From: Blastococcus tunisiensis
GTDB lineage: Bacteria > Actinomycetota > Actinomycetes > Mycobacteriales > Geodermatophilaceae
DNA: 64,000 nt
Direction: 5' to 3'
Assembly (NCBI RefSeq): GCF_900112815.1
Contig: NZ_FOND01000014.1
Location: 62,001-126,000, forward strand
Shown: one piece after another, positions 1 through 8,755 of the stretch
How positions within the stretch are numbered: the first letter of the stretch is position 1
Layout of the letters: each line of letters starts with the position of its first letter
Notes under the pieces: model-generated
What the model was told of the DNA's origin: nothing
The model's input: only the letters and a program-made list of their open reading frames with translations
The model's database searches: none
Program-made: the position numbers and the translations under genes

Positions 1-2
1 TC

Positions 3-134
3 GTCGCCCCGGGTAGCACGGCCGGCGACGACCGCAGCGCCCAGCTGGACGCCGAGGCCCGCGCCGCCGAGGCGCGCGCGGCGGAGCTGCGGGCCCGCGC
101 CGAGCAGTCCCGCGCGGCCGACGGCTCCCGCTGA
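3..134 (+). CDS. tatA: TatA C-terminal tail (partial)
   Basis: The open frame enters from the left edge and ends at TGA 132-134. It encodes 43 residues, rich in Ala, Arg and Glu, of a soluble charged tail. Composition and position 25 nt before tatC identify it as the C-terminus of TatA, the pore-forming subunit of the twin-arginine translocase; the membrane helix lies outside the window. Actinobacterial TatA proteins carry such low-complexity tails, so the sequence alone is weak evidence and the call rests on synteny. Confidence 0.75.
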   Translation, partial: VAPGSTAGDDRSAQLDAEARAAEARAAELRARAEQSRAADGSR

Positions 135-159
135 CCCACCCGTACCGGGCAGGACGACG

Positions 160-1053
160 GTGAGCGGTCCCCGGCTGCGTCGGCGGCGCGCACCGCGCGA
201 CGCCGAGGCGACGATGTCGCTGGTCGCCCACCTCACCGAGCTGCGCAACCGCATCGCCAAGGCGCTGCTCGCCCTACTGGTCGCCACCGCCGTCTCGTTC
301 TGGTGGTACGAACACGGGCTGGGTGACTTCATCCGGGCGCCCTACTGCGGACTGGACGCCGAGCTGCGCTTCGGCGACGACGCGGACGGCTGCGGCCTGC
401 TGATCACCGACGTCTTCGGCGGTGTCTTCATCCGCCTGAAGGTCGCGTTCCTCGCCGGCGCGGTGCTGTCGGCCCCGTTCTGGCTCTACCAGATCTGGGC
501 GTTCATCACCCCCGGGCTCAAGCGCAACGAGAAGCGGTACGGGGTCGGCTTCGTGGCCGTCTCGTCCCTGCTGTTCGCGCTCGGGGCGTTCCTGGCCTAC
601 GTCTCGCTGTCCGCGGGGCTGGAGCTGCTCCTCGGCCTCGCCGGCTCCGACGTGATCATCGCCCTGACCGCGCAGGACTACATCGGCTTCGTCCTGTCCC
701 TGCTGGTGGCGTTCGGAGTCAGCTTCGAGGTCCCGCTCTTCGCCATCGCGCTGAACCTCGTCGGCGTGCTCAGCCACGAGGTGCTGGCCAAGAGCCGGCG
801 CTGGATCTTCTTCCTGACCATCGTGTTCGCCGCGTTCGTCACGCCCACGCAGGACCCGTTCACGATGCTCCTGATGGCCGGGCCGATGATCGTGCTGTTC
901 GAGCTCGCCATCCAGGTCGCCCGCGTCGTCGACAAGCGGCGCGCCAGGCGTGCGGCCCTGGAGCACTTCCACGACCTCGGTGACGACGACGCCTCCCCGC
1001 TGGACGCCCGGCCGTCCTCCCTGGACGACGCGCCGTCCCCGACGGCCCGCTGA
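160..1053 (+). CDS. tatC: Sec-independent translocase TatC
   Basis: This 297-residue polytopic membrane protein is TatC, which recognises twin-arginine signal peptides of folded exported proteins and works with TatA/TatB. Hallmarks are the N-terminal HLTELRNRI segment, the LPxxxxxxWaFI-like stretch after the second helix (FWLYQIWAFITPGL), six hydrophobic segments and a charged C-tail. The GTG at 160 is used here; ATG 214 (MSLVAHLTELR) fits the usual family N-terminus and could be the true start. It follows tatA directly and begins the tatC-helY neighbourhood known from mycobacteria. Confidence 0.95.
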   Translation: MSGPRLRRRRAPRDAEATMSLVAHLTELRNRIAKALLALLVATAVSFWWYEHGLGDFIRAPYCGLDAELRFGDDADGCGLLITDVFGGVFIRLKVAFLAGAVLSAPFWLYQIWAFITPGLKRNEKRYGVGFVAVSSLLFALGAFLAYVSLSAGLELLLGLAGSDVIIALTAQDYIGFVLSLLVAFGVSFEVPLFAIALNLVGVLSHEVLAKSRRWIFFLTIVFAAFVTPTQDPFTMLLMAGPMIVLFELAIQVARVVDKRRARRAALEHFHDLGDDDASPLDARPSSLDDAPSPTAR

Positions 1054-1066
1054 ACGCGCCCCGGCG

Positions 1067-1972
1067 GTGAGCAGCGCGGACGTCGCCGTCCTGGTGAGCC
1101 CCTCGGCGGGCCGTGGCCGCGGCACCCAGCTGGCCGGGCAGGTGCTCGACGCGTTCCGGGACGCCGGGTTCGACCCCGCCGTGCTGCCCGCCACGACCGG
1201 CGCGGAGGGGGAGCGGCTGGCCGCCGAGGCCGTCGCGGCCGGTGCCCGGGCGGTGGTCGCCGTCGGCGGTGACGGCACCGTGCACGCCGCGCTGCAGGCC
1301 GTCGCCGGGACGACGACGCCGCTCGCGCTGGTCCCGGCCGGCACGGGCAACGACCTGGTGCGGGCGCTCGACGGCCCGTCGGACCCGGGAGCCGCCGCAC
1401 GGGCGGCCGCCGAGGACCTCGCGGCCGGCACGACGCGCAGCGTGGACGCCGGCCGGACCGGGAACCGCTGGTGGGCGACGGTGCTCTGCTGCGGCTTCGA
1501 CTCCGCCGTCAGCGACCGGGCCAACCGGATGCGCTGGCCCCGCGGCCGGCGCCGGTACGACGTCGCCGTGCTGGCGGAGCTGGCCCGGCTGCGGCCGCGC
1601 GAGCTGACCCTCGTCCTCGACGGGGAGGCGCAGACCCTGCCGGTCACGATGGTCGCCGTCGGCAACACCGCCTGGTACGGCGGCGGCCTGAAGGTCTGCC
1701 CGGGCGCCGCCCCCGACGACGGGATCTTCGACGTCACCGTCGTCGGCCCCTCGACCCGCCTGGAGCTGATGCGGCAGAAGCCGCGCCTGGCCACCGGTAC
1801 GCACGTCGACCACCCGGCGGTGGCGGTGTTCCGGGCCTCGCGGGTGGAGCTGTCCAGCCCCGGTGTCACGGCGTACGCCGACGGCGAGCCGGTGTCGCCC
1901 CTGCCCGCGGTCGCCGAGTGCGTCCCCGGAGCCCTCACCCTCATCGGCACGGGCCGCGCCACGATCAGCTGA
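1067..1972 (+). CDS. diacylglycerol/lipid kinase (DAGK catalytic domain)
   Basis: The 301-residue protein belongs to the diacylglycerol kinase / sphingosine kinase-like family (DAGKc). The nucleotide-binding GGDGT motif is at about residues 67-71 and a PAGTGNDL motif follows about 25 residues later. These enzymes transfer phosphate from ATP to diacylglycerol or a related lipid, feeding phosphatidate synthesis. GTG 1067 is chosen because it lies 14 nt after the tatC stop and removes a non-homologous extension. It is probably in one transcript with tatC and is followed by a strong inverted repeat. The precise lipid substrate cannot be read from the sequence. Confidence 0.85.
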   Translation: MSSADVAVLVSPSAGRGRGTQLAGQVLDAFRDAGFDPAVLPATTGAEGERLAAEAVAAGARAVVAVGGDGTVHAALQAVAGTTTPLALVPAGTGNDLVRALDGPSDPGAAARAAAEDLAAGTTRSVDAGRTGNRWWATVLCCGFDSAVSDRANRMRWPRGRRRYDVAVLAELARLRPRELTLVLDGEAQTLPVTMVAVGNTAWYGGGLKVCPGAAPDDGIFDVTVVGPSTRLELMRQKPRLATGTHVDHPAVAVFRASRVELSSPGVTAYADGEPVSPLPAVAECVPGALTLIGTGRATIS

Positions 1973-1973
1973 C

Positions 1974-2031
1974 CTGATCATGGCGCGTCCTCCCTCACCG
2001 CCGGACGTGAGGGAGGACGCCCGATGATCAG
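1974..2031. terminator. 25 bp inverted repeat after the lipid kinase
   Basis: Arms 1974-1998 and 2007-2031 pair at 23 of 25 positions around an 8 nt loop. It lies 2 nt after the lipid-kinase stop and before the helY promoter, so it is best read as the tatAC-kinase terminator. There is no T-tract, as is common in high-GC actinobacteria. Confidence 0.7.
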
Positions 2032-2061
2032 GGAGGCTGATCGTGGCGGGCTCCCAGCGCT

Positions 2062-2067
2062 TACCGT
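2062..2067 (+). promoter_or_regulatory. -10 box for helY, leaderless
   Basis: TACCGT matches the TANNNT -10 pattern and stands 6 nt before ATG 2074, so transcription would start at the start codon. Confidence 0.6.
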
Positions 2068-2073
2068 GGAGCC

Positions 2074-4920
2074 ATGTCCAGCCCCGCTGAGCGGTACGCG
2101 GCTGCCCGGCGGCGGACCGCGCACCCCACGCTGTCGGACTTCACCGTCGGGCTGGGCTTCTCGCTTGACCCCTTCCAGGTGGAGGCATGCGAGGCGCTGG
2201 ACGAGGGCTCCGGCGTTCTGGTGTGCGCGCCCACCGGCGCCGGCAAGACCGTCGTGGGCGAGTTCGCCATCCACAAGGCGCTGTCGGAGGGCCGCAAGGC
2301 GTTCTACACGACGCCGATCAAGGCGCTGTCGAACCAGAAGTACGCCGACCTCGTCGAGCGGTACGGCGCGGCGAAGGTCGGCCTGCTCACCGGCGACAAC
2401 GCGGTCAACGGCGGCGCGCCGGTGGTGGTGATGACCACCGAGGTGCTGCGCAACATGCTCTACGCGGAGTCGCCGGCGATCGACGGCCTCGGCTACGTGG
2501 TGATGGACGAGGTGCACTACCTCGCCGACCGGTTCCGCGGCGCGGTGTGGGAGGAGGTGATCATCCACCTCCCGCAGGAGGTCACCCTCGTGTCGCTGTC
2601 GGCAACGGTGAGCAACGCCGAGGAGTTCGGCGAGTGGCTGGTCACCGTGCGGGGTGACACGAAGGTCGTCGTCAGCGAGGTGCGGCCGGTCCCGCTCTGG
2701 CAGCACATGCTCGTGGGCAACCGGGTCTTCGACCTGTTCGCGCTGCGCCCGGCGGCGCACGCGGGGGAGCAGGGGGAGAACCCCCGCGAGCTGTCCACCC
2801 GCGAGCGCGGCTCCTCGGTGGTCGACCCCGAGCTGGTCCGGTACGTGCGCGAGCACGAGCGCCGGATCGATTCCTGGCACGGCGGCGGGAACGGGGGCTC
2901 GCGCCGCGACTCCTGGCACAGACCGCGCTACCGGGCCCCCGCCCGGTCCGACGTCGTGGCCCGGCTCGACGCCGCCGGGCTGCTGCCGGCGATCACCTTC
3001 GTCTTCAGCCGCAACGGCTGCGACGCCGCGGTGCACCAGTGCCTGCTCTCCGGCCTGCGGCTCACCGACGAGGCCGAGCGGGCGCAGATCGCTGAGATCA
3101 TCGACCGGCGCACCGGGTCGCTGCCCGAGGAGGACCTGCACGTCCTGGGCTTCTGGGAGTGGCGCGAAGGGCTGCTGGCCGGGCTGGCGGCGCACCACGC
3201 GGGCCTGGTGCCGGCATTCAAGGAGACCGTCGAGGAGTGCTTCGTGCGCGGCCTGGTCAAGGCCGTCTTCGCCACCGAGACCCTCGCCCTGGGCATCAAC
3301 ATGCCCGCCCGCAGCGTCGTCCTCGAGCGGCTGACGAAGTGGAACGGCGAGGCCCACGTCGACGTGACGCCGGGGGAGTACACCCAGCTCACCGGCCGGG
3401 CCGGACGGCGCGGCATCGACGTCGAGGGCCACGCGGTGGTGATCTGGGCGCCCGGCATGGACCCGTCGGTGGTCGCCGGCCTGGCCAGCACCCGCACCTT
3501 CCCGCTGAGGTCGTCGTTCCGGCCCAGCTACAACATGGCCGTCAACCTGGTCAGCTCCTTCGGGCGCGCCCGGGCCCGGGAGCTGCTGGCCTCCTCCTTC
3601 GCCCAGTTCCAGGCCGACCGCTCCGTGGTCGGCCTGGCCCGCGCCGCCGCCCGCCACGAGCAGGACGCCGAGGCGTTGGCCGCGCAGATGCGCTCCGACC
3701 GGGGGGACGTCGGCGGGTACGCCCAGCTCCGCCGCGAGATCGCCGACCGGGAGAAGGAGCTGTCCCGGGACTCGCAGGCCAAGCGGCGGATGGAGGCCGC
3801 CGAGGCGCTGGCCGCGCTGCGCCCGGGCGACGTCATCCGGGTGCCGTCGGGACGGCGACAGGGGCTGGCCGTGGTCGTCGACGCCGGGATCACCGACCTC
3901 GCCGACCCGCGGCCGCTCGTGGTCACCGAGGACAAGTGGGCCGGCCGGCTGGGCTCGGTGGACTTCCCGACGCCGGTCAGCGCGCTGGCCCGGGTGAAGG
4001 TGCCGAAGAACTTCAACCACCGCAGCCCGCACGCCCGCCGCGACCTCGCCTCGACGCTCCGCAACGCCCGCGTCGAGCACGAGCTGGGCGCGCGCCGGGT
4101 CCGGAACCGGTCGGCGGCCGCGGACGACCCGGTGCTCGCCGACCTCCGCCAGGCGATGCGCAACCACCCCGTGCACCAGCTGCCCGACCGCGAGGAGCGG
4201 GTGCGGGTCGCCGAGCGGTGGCTGCGCGCGGTCCGGGAGGCCGACGCCCTGCAGCGGAAGATGACCGAGCGCACCGGCTCGCTCACCCGCCAGTTCGACG
4301 CCACCTGCGACGTCCTCGAGGAGCTCGGCTACCTGGTGCCCGAGGCGGTGCCGCTGGTGCCGGCCGACACGCTGGTGGTCGGGGCGGCCGACGACCTGCC
4401 ACTGGTCACCGACGACGGCCGTCGGCTGGCCCGGATCTGGTCGGAGGCCGACCTGCTCGTCGCGGAGTGCCTGCGCGCCGGGGCGTGGCGCGGCCTGAAC
4501 CCGGCCGAGCTCGCCGCCGCGGCGTCGACCGCCGTCTTCGAGGCCCGCCGGGACAACCCGGCGCTGCCCGCCGTCCCGGCCGGGAAGGTGGCCGCGGCGA
4601 TCGGGGAGATGCGGCGGATCCGGGCACGGCTGCACGACGTCGAGGCCGACCACGGCGTCCGCGTCACCCGCGATCTGGACCTGGGCTTCGCCTGGGCGGC
4701 CTACCGGTGGGCCGACGGGCAGAGCCTCGACCGCGTCCTGGCCGGCGCCGAGCAGGCCGGCACCGAGCTGTCCGGTGGCGACTTCGTGCGCTGGGCGCGT
4801 CAGCTCATCGATCTGCTGGACCAGCTGGCCAAGGTCGCCGACGAGCCGGTGGCCGGTGTCGCGCGGGCGGCCGTGGGCCGGATCCGCCGCGGTGTGGTGG
4901 CCGTCGCCGTCGGCGGCTGA
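2074..4920 (+). CDS. helY: DExH RNA helicase, Ski2/Mtr4 type (HelY)
   Basis: The 948-residue helicase has all superfamily 2 motifs: Walker A APTGAGKT (about 52-59), TTPIKALSNQ (motif Ia), DEVH (about 145-148), SATVSN (motif III), the ATETLALGINMP and GRAGRRGID motifs, and a C-terminal DSHCT-type helical domain. Ski2/Mtr4 enzymes unwind RNA in decay pathways; the bacterial partner is not settled. Its place between tatC and a DUF4333 protein repeats the M. tuberculosis helY neighbourhood (Rv2092c). ATG 2074 is supported by the -10 box 6 nt upstream. Confidence 0.95.
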   Translation: MSSPAERYAAARRRTAHPTLSDFTVGLGFSLDPFQVEACEALDEGSGVLVCAPTGAGKTVVGEFAIHKALSEGRKAFYTTPIKALSNQKYADLVERYGAAKVGLLTGDNAVNGGAPVVVMTTEVLRNMLYAESPAIDGLGYVVMDEVHYLADRFRGAVWEEVIIHLPQEVTLVSLSATVSNAEEFGEWLVTVRGDTKVVVSEVRPVPLWQHMLVGNRVFDLFALRPAAHAGEQGENPRELSTRERGSSVVDPELVRYVREHERRIDSWHGGGNGGSRRDSWHRPRYRAPARSDVVARLDAAGLLPAITFVFSRNGCDAAVHQCLLSGLRLTDEAERAQIAEIIDRRTGSLPEEDLHVLGFWEWREGLLAGLAAHHAGLVPAFKETVEECFVRGLVKAVFATETLALGINMPARSVVLERLTKWNGEAHVDVTPGEYTQLTGRAGRRGIDVEGHAVVIWAPGMDPSVVAGLASTRTFPLRSSFRPSYNMAVNLVSSFGRARARELLASSFAQFQADRSVVGLARAAARHEQDAEALAAQMRSDRGDVGGYAQLRREIADREKELSRDSQAKRRMEAAEALAALRPGDVIRVPSGRRQGLAVVVDAGITDLADPRPLVVTEDKWAGRLGSVDFPTPVSALARVKVPKNFNHRSPHARRDLASTLRNARVEHELGARRVRNRSAAADDPVLADLRQAMRNHPVHQLPDREERVRVAERWLRAVREADALQRKMTERTGSLTRQFDATCDVLEELGYLVPEAVPLVPADTLVVGAADDLPLVTDDGRRLARIWSEADLLVAECLRAGAWRGLNPAELAAAASTAVFEARRDNPALPAVPAGKVAAAIGEMRRIRARLHDVEADHGVRVTRDLDLGFAWAAYRWADGQSLDRVLAGAEQAGTELSGGDFVRWARQLIDLLDQLAKVADEPVAGVARAAVGRIRRGVVAVAVGG

Positions 4921-5023
4921 GCGGCGAAACGCCGGAGGGGCCGGCACGTCGCCGCGTAGGGCATCATGCGTCCGACCGCGTTCGCAGCACGACGCGGGAG
5001 GACGCCGTTCCGGGGGAGCGACC

Positions 5024-5626
5024 ATGACCCAGCCGCCGCAGGGCAGCCACGAGCCGGACCGCGACGCCGGCGACCAGGCCGATCCCGACCGCCACCCCAC
5101 GCAGCCCGTGCCGTCCGTCGGCGGCCCCCACCAGCCGTACGGCGGCCCGGCCCAGCCCTACGCCGGGTACGGCCAGCCGCAGCCGGGCGGGCCCCCCGGC
5201 CCACCCGCACAGCCCCCCTCCCAGCCGTACGGCCAGTACGGGCAGGCCGGGTACGGGTCGCCGGGGTACGGGCCACCGCCGTACGGCAGCTCTGCCGGCG
5301 GGTACGGGCAGGCGCCGGCGAAGTCGCGGGTCGGCCTGATCGCCGCGGTGACGGCCGGCATCGTGGCCCTCATCGCCCTCGCCGTCGTCCTGATCCTCAC
5401 CCTGTCCACCACGGTGCTCGACCGGAACGCGGTGGAGCAGGACGTGGCCGCCCAGTTCGAGCAGCGCGAGGGCGTGGCCGTGGAGCTGGAGTGCTCGGAG
5501 GAGATGGAGGTGACGTCCGAGGCGACCTACGACTGCACCGGGACCACCGCCGACGGCGAGGACGTCACGCTGCAGATCGCCGTCACCGACGAGGAGACCG
5601 CCGCCTACACCTGGACCGAGCCCTGA
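5024..5626 (+). CDS. DUF4333 membrane protein with Pro/Tyr/Gly-rich N-terminus
   Basis: This 200-residue protein has a cytoplasmic N-terminal half made of QPYG/PYG-type repeats rich in Pro, Gly, Tyr and Gln. One transmembrane helix follows at about residues 110-132, then a small extracytoplasmic DUF4333 domain with two cysteines about 15 residues apart that could form a disulphide. It corresponds in position to Rv2091c, next to helY. ATG 5024 is chosen because GGGGGAG lies just upstream. The function is unknown. Its stop codon abuts that of the opposite-strand exonuclease with no spacer. Confidence 0.85.
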   Translation: MTQPPQGSHEPDRDAGDQADPDRHPTQPVPSVGGPHQPYGGPAQPYAGYGQPQPGGPPGPPAQPPSQPYGQYGQAGYGSPGYGPPPYGSSAGGYGQAPAKSRVGLIAAVTAGIVALIALAVVLILTLSTTVLDRNAVEQDVAAQFEQREGVAVELECSEEMEVTSEATYDCTGTTADGEDVTLQIAVTDEETAAYTWTEP

Positions 5627-6556
5627 TCAGCGGCCCAGGACGTCGGCCGGCCAGCCGAGGACGGCACCCAGCCGCCTGACCGAGTTGCCGATGCCGTGCC
5701 GGTCGGCCAGCTCCGCGAGGGCCCGGGGGTCGGCGGGGGAGCGGGGGAGGGCACCCTCCACCGGCGGCAGGTCGATCGTGGTCGCCACGGCCACGACGAC
5801 GGGGGCGGCATCGAGGTAGTCCCCGGCGGCGTGCAGCTTCTTGAGGACGGCGGCGGTCAGCGGCGCCTTCGGGACGACGGTGCGCCCGGCGGCGGCGCGG
5901 ATGCCGGCGAGGTCGCCGAACTCGTTGATCAGCGCGGCCGCCGTCTTGGCGCCCACGCCGGGCACGCCCGGGAGGCCGTCGCTCGGGTCGCCCCGCAGGA
6001 CGGCGAAGTCGGCGTACGCCCTGCCCGGGATGCCGTACTTCGCCGCCACCCCCGCCTCGTCCACGAACTCGATGTCGGTGATGCCCCGCGCGGTGTAGAG
6101 GACGCGGACGGCCCGTGCGTCGTCGACCAGTTGGAAGAGGTCGCGGTCACCGGTGACCACGTCGACCGGCCCGCGGGCACGGGTGGCCAGCGTGCCGATG
6201 ACGTCGTCGGCCTCGTAGCCGGGGGCGCCGACCCGGTCGATGCCCGCGGCGGCGAGCACCTCGACGAGGACCGGGACCTGCGGCCCCAGCTCGTCGGGCA
6301 CCTCCTCGCCACCCTCGGGCGCGACCCGGTGCGCCTTGTACGACGGCAGCGCCTCGACCCGGAACGCGGGGCGCCAGTCGTCGTCCCAGCAGGCGACGAG
6401 CCGGTCGGGGCGGTGGGTGGCCAGCAGCCGCGCCGTCATGTCGAGGAATCCGCGGACGGCGTTGATCGGCCGGCCGTCCGGCGTGGTCACGCTGGTCGGC
6501 ACCCCGTAGAAGGCCCGGAAGTACAGGCTGGCCGCGTCCAGCAGCATGGTCGTCAC
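5627..6556 (-). CDS. 5'-3' exonuclease (Rv2090-like, stand-alone)
   Basis: The 309-residue protein has the PIN-like 5'-3' exonuclease fold of the DNA polymerase I N-terminal domain without polymerase. Acidic metal ligands are visible in LLDAASL, DDD (about 58-60), GYEADDVIGTLA and VTGDRDLFQLV, followed by a helix-hairpin-helix GDPSDGLPGVPGVGAKTA. It probably removes flaps or RNA primers during repair or replication. The GTG start at 6556 has GAGGA 6 nt upstream; ATG 6547 is an alternative. It sits between DUF4333 and the M24 peptidase as Rv2090 does in mycobacteria. Confidence 0.92.
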   Translation of the reverse strand: MTTMLLDAASLYFRAFYGVPTSVTTPDGRPINAVRGFLDMTARLLATHRPDRLVACWDDDWRPAFRVEALPSYKAHRVAPEGGEEVPDELGPQVPVLVEVLAAAGIDRVGAPGYEADDVIGTLATRARGPVDVVTGDRDLFQLVDDARAVRVLYTARGITDIEFVDEAGVAAKYGIPGRAYADFAVLRGDPSDGLPGVPGVGAKTAAALINEFGDLAGIRAAAGRTVVPKAPLTAAVLKKLHAAGDYLDAAPVVVAVATTIDLPPVEGALPRSPADPRALAELADRHGIGNSVRRLGAVLGWPADVLGR

Positions 6557-6641
6557 GACTCGTCCTCGCCGGCGCCCGTCGTTCCCGTGCCGATCCGTGC
6601 CGTGCGCATGGCCGGCCTCGCGAGCTCGTTCACGAGAGCGG

Positions 6642-6647
6642 ACGGTA
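6642..6647 (-). promoter_or_regulatory. -10 box for the exonuclease gene
   Basis: TACCGT on the minus strand would give a 5' leader of about 80 nt before GTG 6556, which has its own ribosome-binding site. There is no clear -35. Confidence 0.4.
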
Positions 6648-6688
6648 GCGGTCTGGCAACGATTGCGGGAAACGGTGCAGCCCGTCGT

Positions 6689-6694
6689 TAGTCT
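6689..6694 (+). promoter_or_regulatory. -10 box for the M24 peptidase, leaderless
   Basis: TAGTCT stands 6 nt before GTG 6701. This fixes the start and implies a leaderless message. Confidence 0.6.
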
Positions 6695-6700
6695 GCGCTG

Positions 6701-7852
6701 GTGGGAACCCCGACTTCACCGGCCGGAAGCGGCCTGGTCACGATCGACCGGGTGCACGCCGCCCGGGACATCGCGGCCGAGACCGGCGTCGACCTCCTGG
6801 TCCTGACGCCCGGATCCGACCTGCGCTACCTGTGCGGCTACGACGCGCACGCCATGGAGCGGCTCACCGCCCTGGTCGTGCCGCGCCGCGGGGAGCCGTT
6901 CCTCGTCGTCCCCCGGCTCGAGGCCCCGATGGTCGACGCGAGCCCGGCCGGGGGGCTCGGGCTCGACCTCCTCGCCTGGGACGAGACCGACGACCCGTTC
7001 GGGCTGCTGGCCCGGGAGGCCGGCGCCCGCCTCGGGACGACGCCCGCGCGGGTGGCCGTCGGCGCGCGGACCTGGGCCGAGCACGCGCTCGGCGTCCAGC
7101 GGGCGCTGGCCGGTTCGGCGCTGGAGATCGCGAGCCCGGTCGTGGACCGGCTCCGGATGGTCAAGTCCGCCGCGGAGGTCGAGGAGCTCGCCCTGGCCGG
7201 CGCCGCCATCGACCGCGTGCACGCCGGCATGGCGCAGTGGCTGCGGGTCGGCCGCACCGAGGCCGAGGTGGGCGCCGACATCGCGGCGGCGATCATCGCC
7301 GAGGGCCACACCGGCGTCGACTTCACCATCGTCGGGTCCGGCCCCAACGGCGCCAGCCCGCACCACGAGCTCTCCGGGCGCCCCGTGCAGGCCGGTGACC
7401 TCGTCGTGGTCGACATCGGCGGGGAGACGGCGACCGGCTACCGGTCGGACTGCACCCGCACCTACGTCGTCGGCGGACCGGCCGACGCCGAGGTGACCGA
7501 GTGGTACGCCGTCCTGCAGGCCGCGCAGGAGACCTCCACCGCCGCGGTCCGGCCCGGGGTGACCGCGGAGGAGGTCGACGCCGCCGCCCGCCGGGTGATC
7601 GAGGACGCCGGGTGGGGTGAGCACTTCATCCACCGCACCGGGCACGGCATCGGCCTGGACACCCACGAGGCGCCCTACATCGTGGCCGGCAACGACCTGC
7701 CGCTCGTGCCCGGCATGGCCTTCTCGGTCGAGCCGGGGATCTACCTCGCCGGCCGCTGCGGCGCCCGCATCGAGGACATCGTCGTGTGCACCGAGGACGG
7801 CGTCCGCATCCTCAACAACGGTTCCCGTGAGCTCGTCGAACTCCCCGGCTGA
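6701..7852 (+). CDS. pepE: Xaa-Pro dipeptidase / M24 metallopeptidase
   Basis: The 383-residue cytoplasmic peptidase has a creatinase-like N-terminal domain and an M24 pita-bread domain. All five metal ligands are visible: two Asp in VVVDIGGETATGYRSDCTRT, His in GHGIGLDTHE, Glu in SVEPGIY and Glu in ARIEDIVV. It should cleave X-Pro dipeptides or similar small peptides. Synteny matches Rv2089c (pepE). Its last 26 nt overlap the AsnC regulator start in another frame, so the two are probably co-transcribed. Confidence 0.93.
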   Translation: MGTPTSPAGSGLVTIDRVHAARDIAAETGVDLLVLTPGSDLRYLCGYDAHAMERLTALVVPRRGEPFLVVPRLEAPMVDASPAGGLGLDLLAWDETDDPFGLLAREAGARLGTTPARVAVGARTWAEHALGVQRALAGSALEIASPVVDRLRMVKSAAEVEELALAGAAIDRVHAGMAQWLRVGRTEAEVGADIAAAIIAEGHTGVDFTIVGSGPNGASPHHELSGRPVQAGDLVVVDIGGETATGYRSDCTRTYVVGGPADAEVTEWYAVLQAAQETSTAAVRPGVTAEEVDAAARRVIEDAGWGEHFIHRTGHGIGLDTHEAPYIVAGNDLPLVPGMAFSVEPGIYLAGRCGARIEDIVVCTEDGVRILNNGSRELVELPG

Positions 7853-8309
7853 GCCGGGCGCGGCCGTGCCCGCCGTCGACGTCGACCGAGCACTGCTCGC
7901 CGCCCTCGCACGGGACGGGCGGGCCAGCTACACCGACCTCGCCGAGAAGGTGGGGCTGTCGGTGTCCGCGGTGCACCAGCGGGTGCGCCGCCTGGAGCAG
8001 CGCGGGCTGGTGACCGGCTACCGCGCCACGCTCGACCCCAAGCTGCTGGGCCTGCCGCTGACCGCGTTCGTGTCGATCACGCCGATCGACGTCGCGCAGC
8101 CCGACGACGCCCCGGCCCGGCTGGCCCACCTGTCGGCCATCGAGGAGTGCCACTCGGTCGCGGGGGTAGAGAGCTACATCCTCAAGGTGCGGGTGGCCTC
8201 GCCCGACGCCCTCGAGCACCTGCTCCAGGACATCCGCGCGGCCGCCAACGTCACCACCCGGACCACGGTCGTGCTCTCGACCTTCTACGAGGACCGGCCA
8301 CCGGTCTGA
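7827..8309 (+). CDS. Lrp/AsnC family transcriptional regulator
   Basis: This is a 160-residue Lrp/AsnC protein: an N-terminal winged HTH (DRALLAALARDGRASYTDLAEKVGLS and VHQRVRRLEQRGLVTGY, given as two pieces) and a C-terminal ligand-binding RAM domain with the usual GxxxxxLKV core (GVESYILKVRV). Such proteins sense amino acids. GTG 7827 overlaps pepE by 26 nt; GTG 7866 would give a 147-residue protein closer to the family norm. Linkage to a peptidase suggests regulation by peptide-derived amino acids, which is inference. Confidence 0.9.
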   Translation: MSSSNSPAEPGAAVPAVDVDRALLAALARDGRASYTDLAEKVGLSVSAVHQRVRRLEQRGLVTGYRATLDPKLLGLPLTAFVSITPIDVAQPDDAPARLAHLSAIEECHSVAGVESYILKVRVASPDALEHLLQDIRAAANVTTRTTVVLSTFYEDRPPV

Positions 8310-8725
8310 TGGCCGGCCGGCACCGGATGACCAACCGGGTCGTCAACCCGCTGCTGCGCCGGGTGCTGCGCGGCCCGCTCGGGCGTCGGCTCGGCCGGTC
8401 GCTCGCCGTGGTGCGGTACACCGGCCGCCGCACCGGCGAGCCGCACGAACTGGTCTGCCAGTACGTCCGGGACGGCGGCCGGGTGTGGGTCCTCGTCGGC
8501 GGGCCGGACCGGAAGACCTGGTGGCGCAGCCTGCGTTCGCCGGCGCCGGTCGACCTGTGGCTCGCCGGGCGGCACCATTCCGGGACGGCGGTGGCGGTGG
8601 TCGGCCGCGAGCAGCCCGAGGAGTGCGCACGCGGGCTGGCGGCCTATGCCGTGGCGGTGCCGCGGGCGGGACCCCTCGCGGTGCCCGACGTCGTGCTGGT
8701 GCGGGCGGACCTTCCCGGCAACTGA
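8309..8725 (+). CDS. deazaflavin (F420)-dependent oxidoreductase family protein
   Basis: This 138-residue protein resembles the DDN-like nitroreductase / deazaflavin-dependent oxidoreductase family, a small split-barrel fold that uses F420H2 to reduce quinones or other substrates. Diagnostic segments are LAVVRYTGRRTGEPHEL near residue 30-47 and VLVGGPDRKTWWRSL, where the usual family pattern is G..P..P.WW.NL. ATG 8309 overlaps the regulator stop as TGATG, so translation is probably coupled. The substrate is unknown. Confidence 0.75.
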   Translation: MAGRHRMTNRVVNPLLRRVLRGPLGRRLGRSLAVVRYTGRRTGEPHELVCQYVRDGGRVWVLVGGPDRKTWWRSLRSPAPVDLWLAGRHHSGTAVAVVGREQPEECARGLAAYAVAVPRAGPLAVPDVVLVRADLPGN

Positions 8726-8755
8726 TACTGGACAGCCGTTCGAACGTGTGTTCGC

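Noticed and set aside
1978-5100. Very long minus-strand open frame opposite helY
   Set aside because: It is antisense to a complete, motif-rich helicase, and long antisense frames are expected in such GC-rich DNA. Its translation is repetitive Gly/Val/Arg/Asp-rich without domains.
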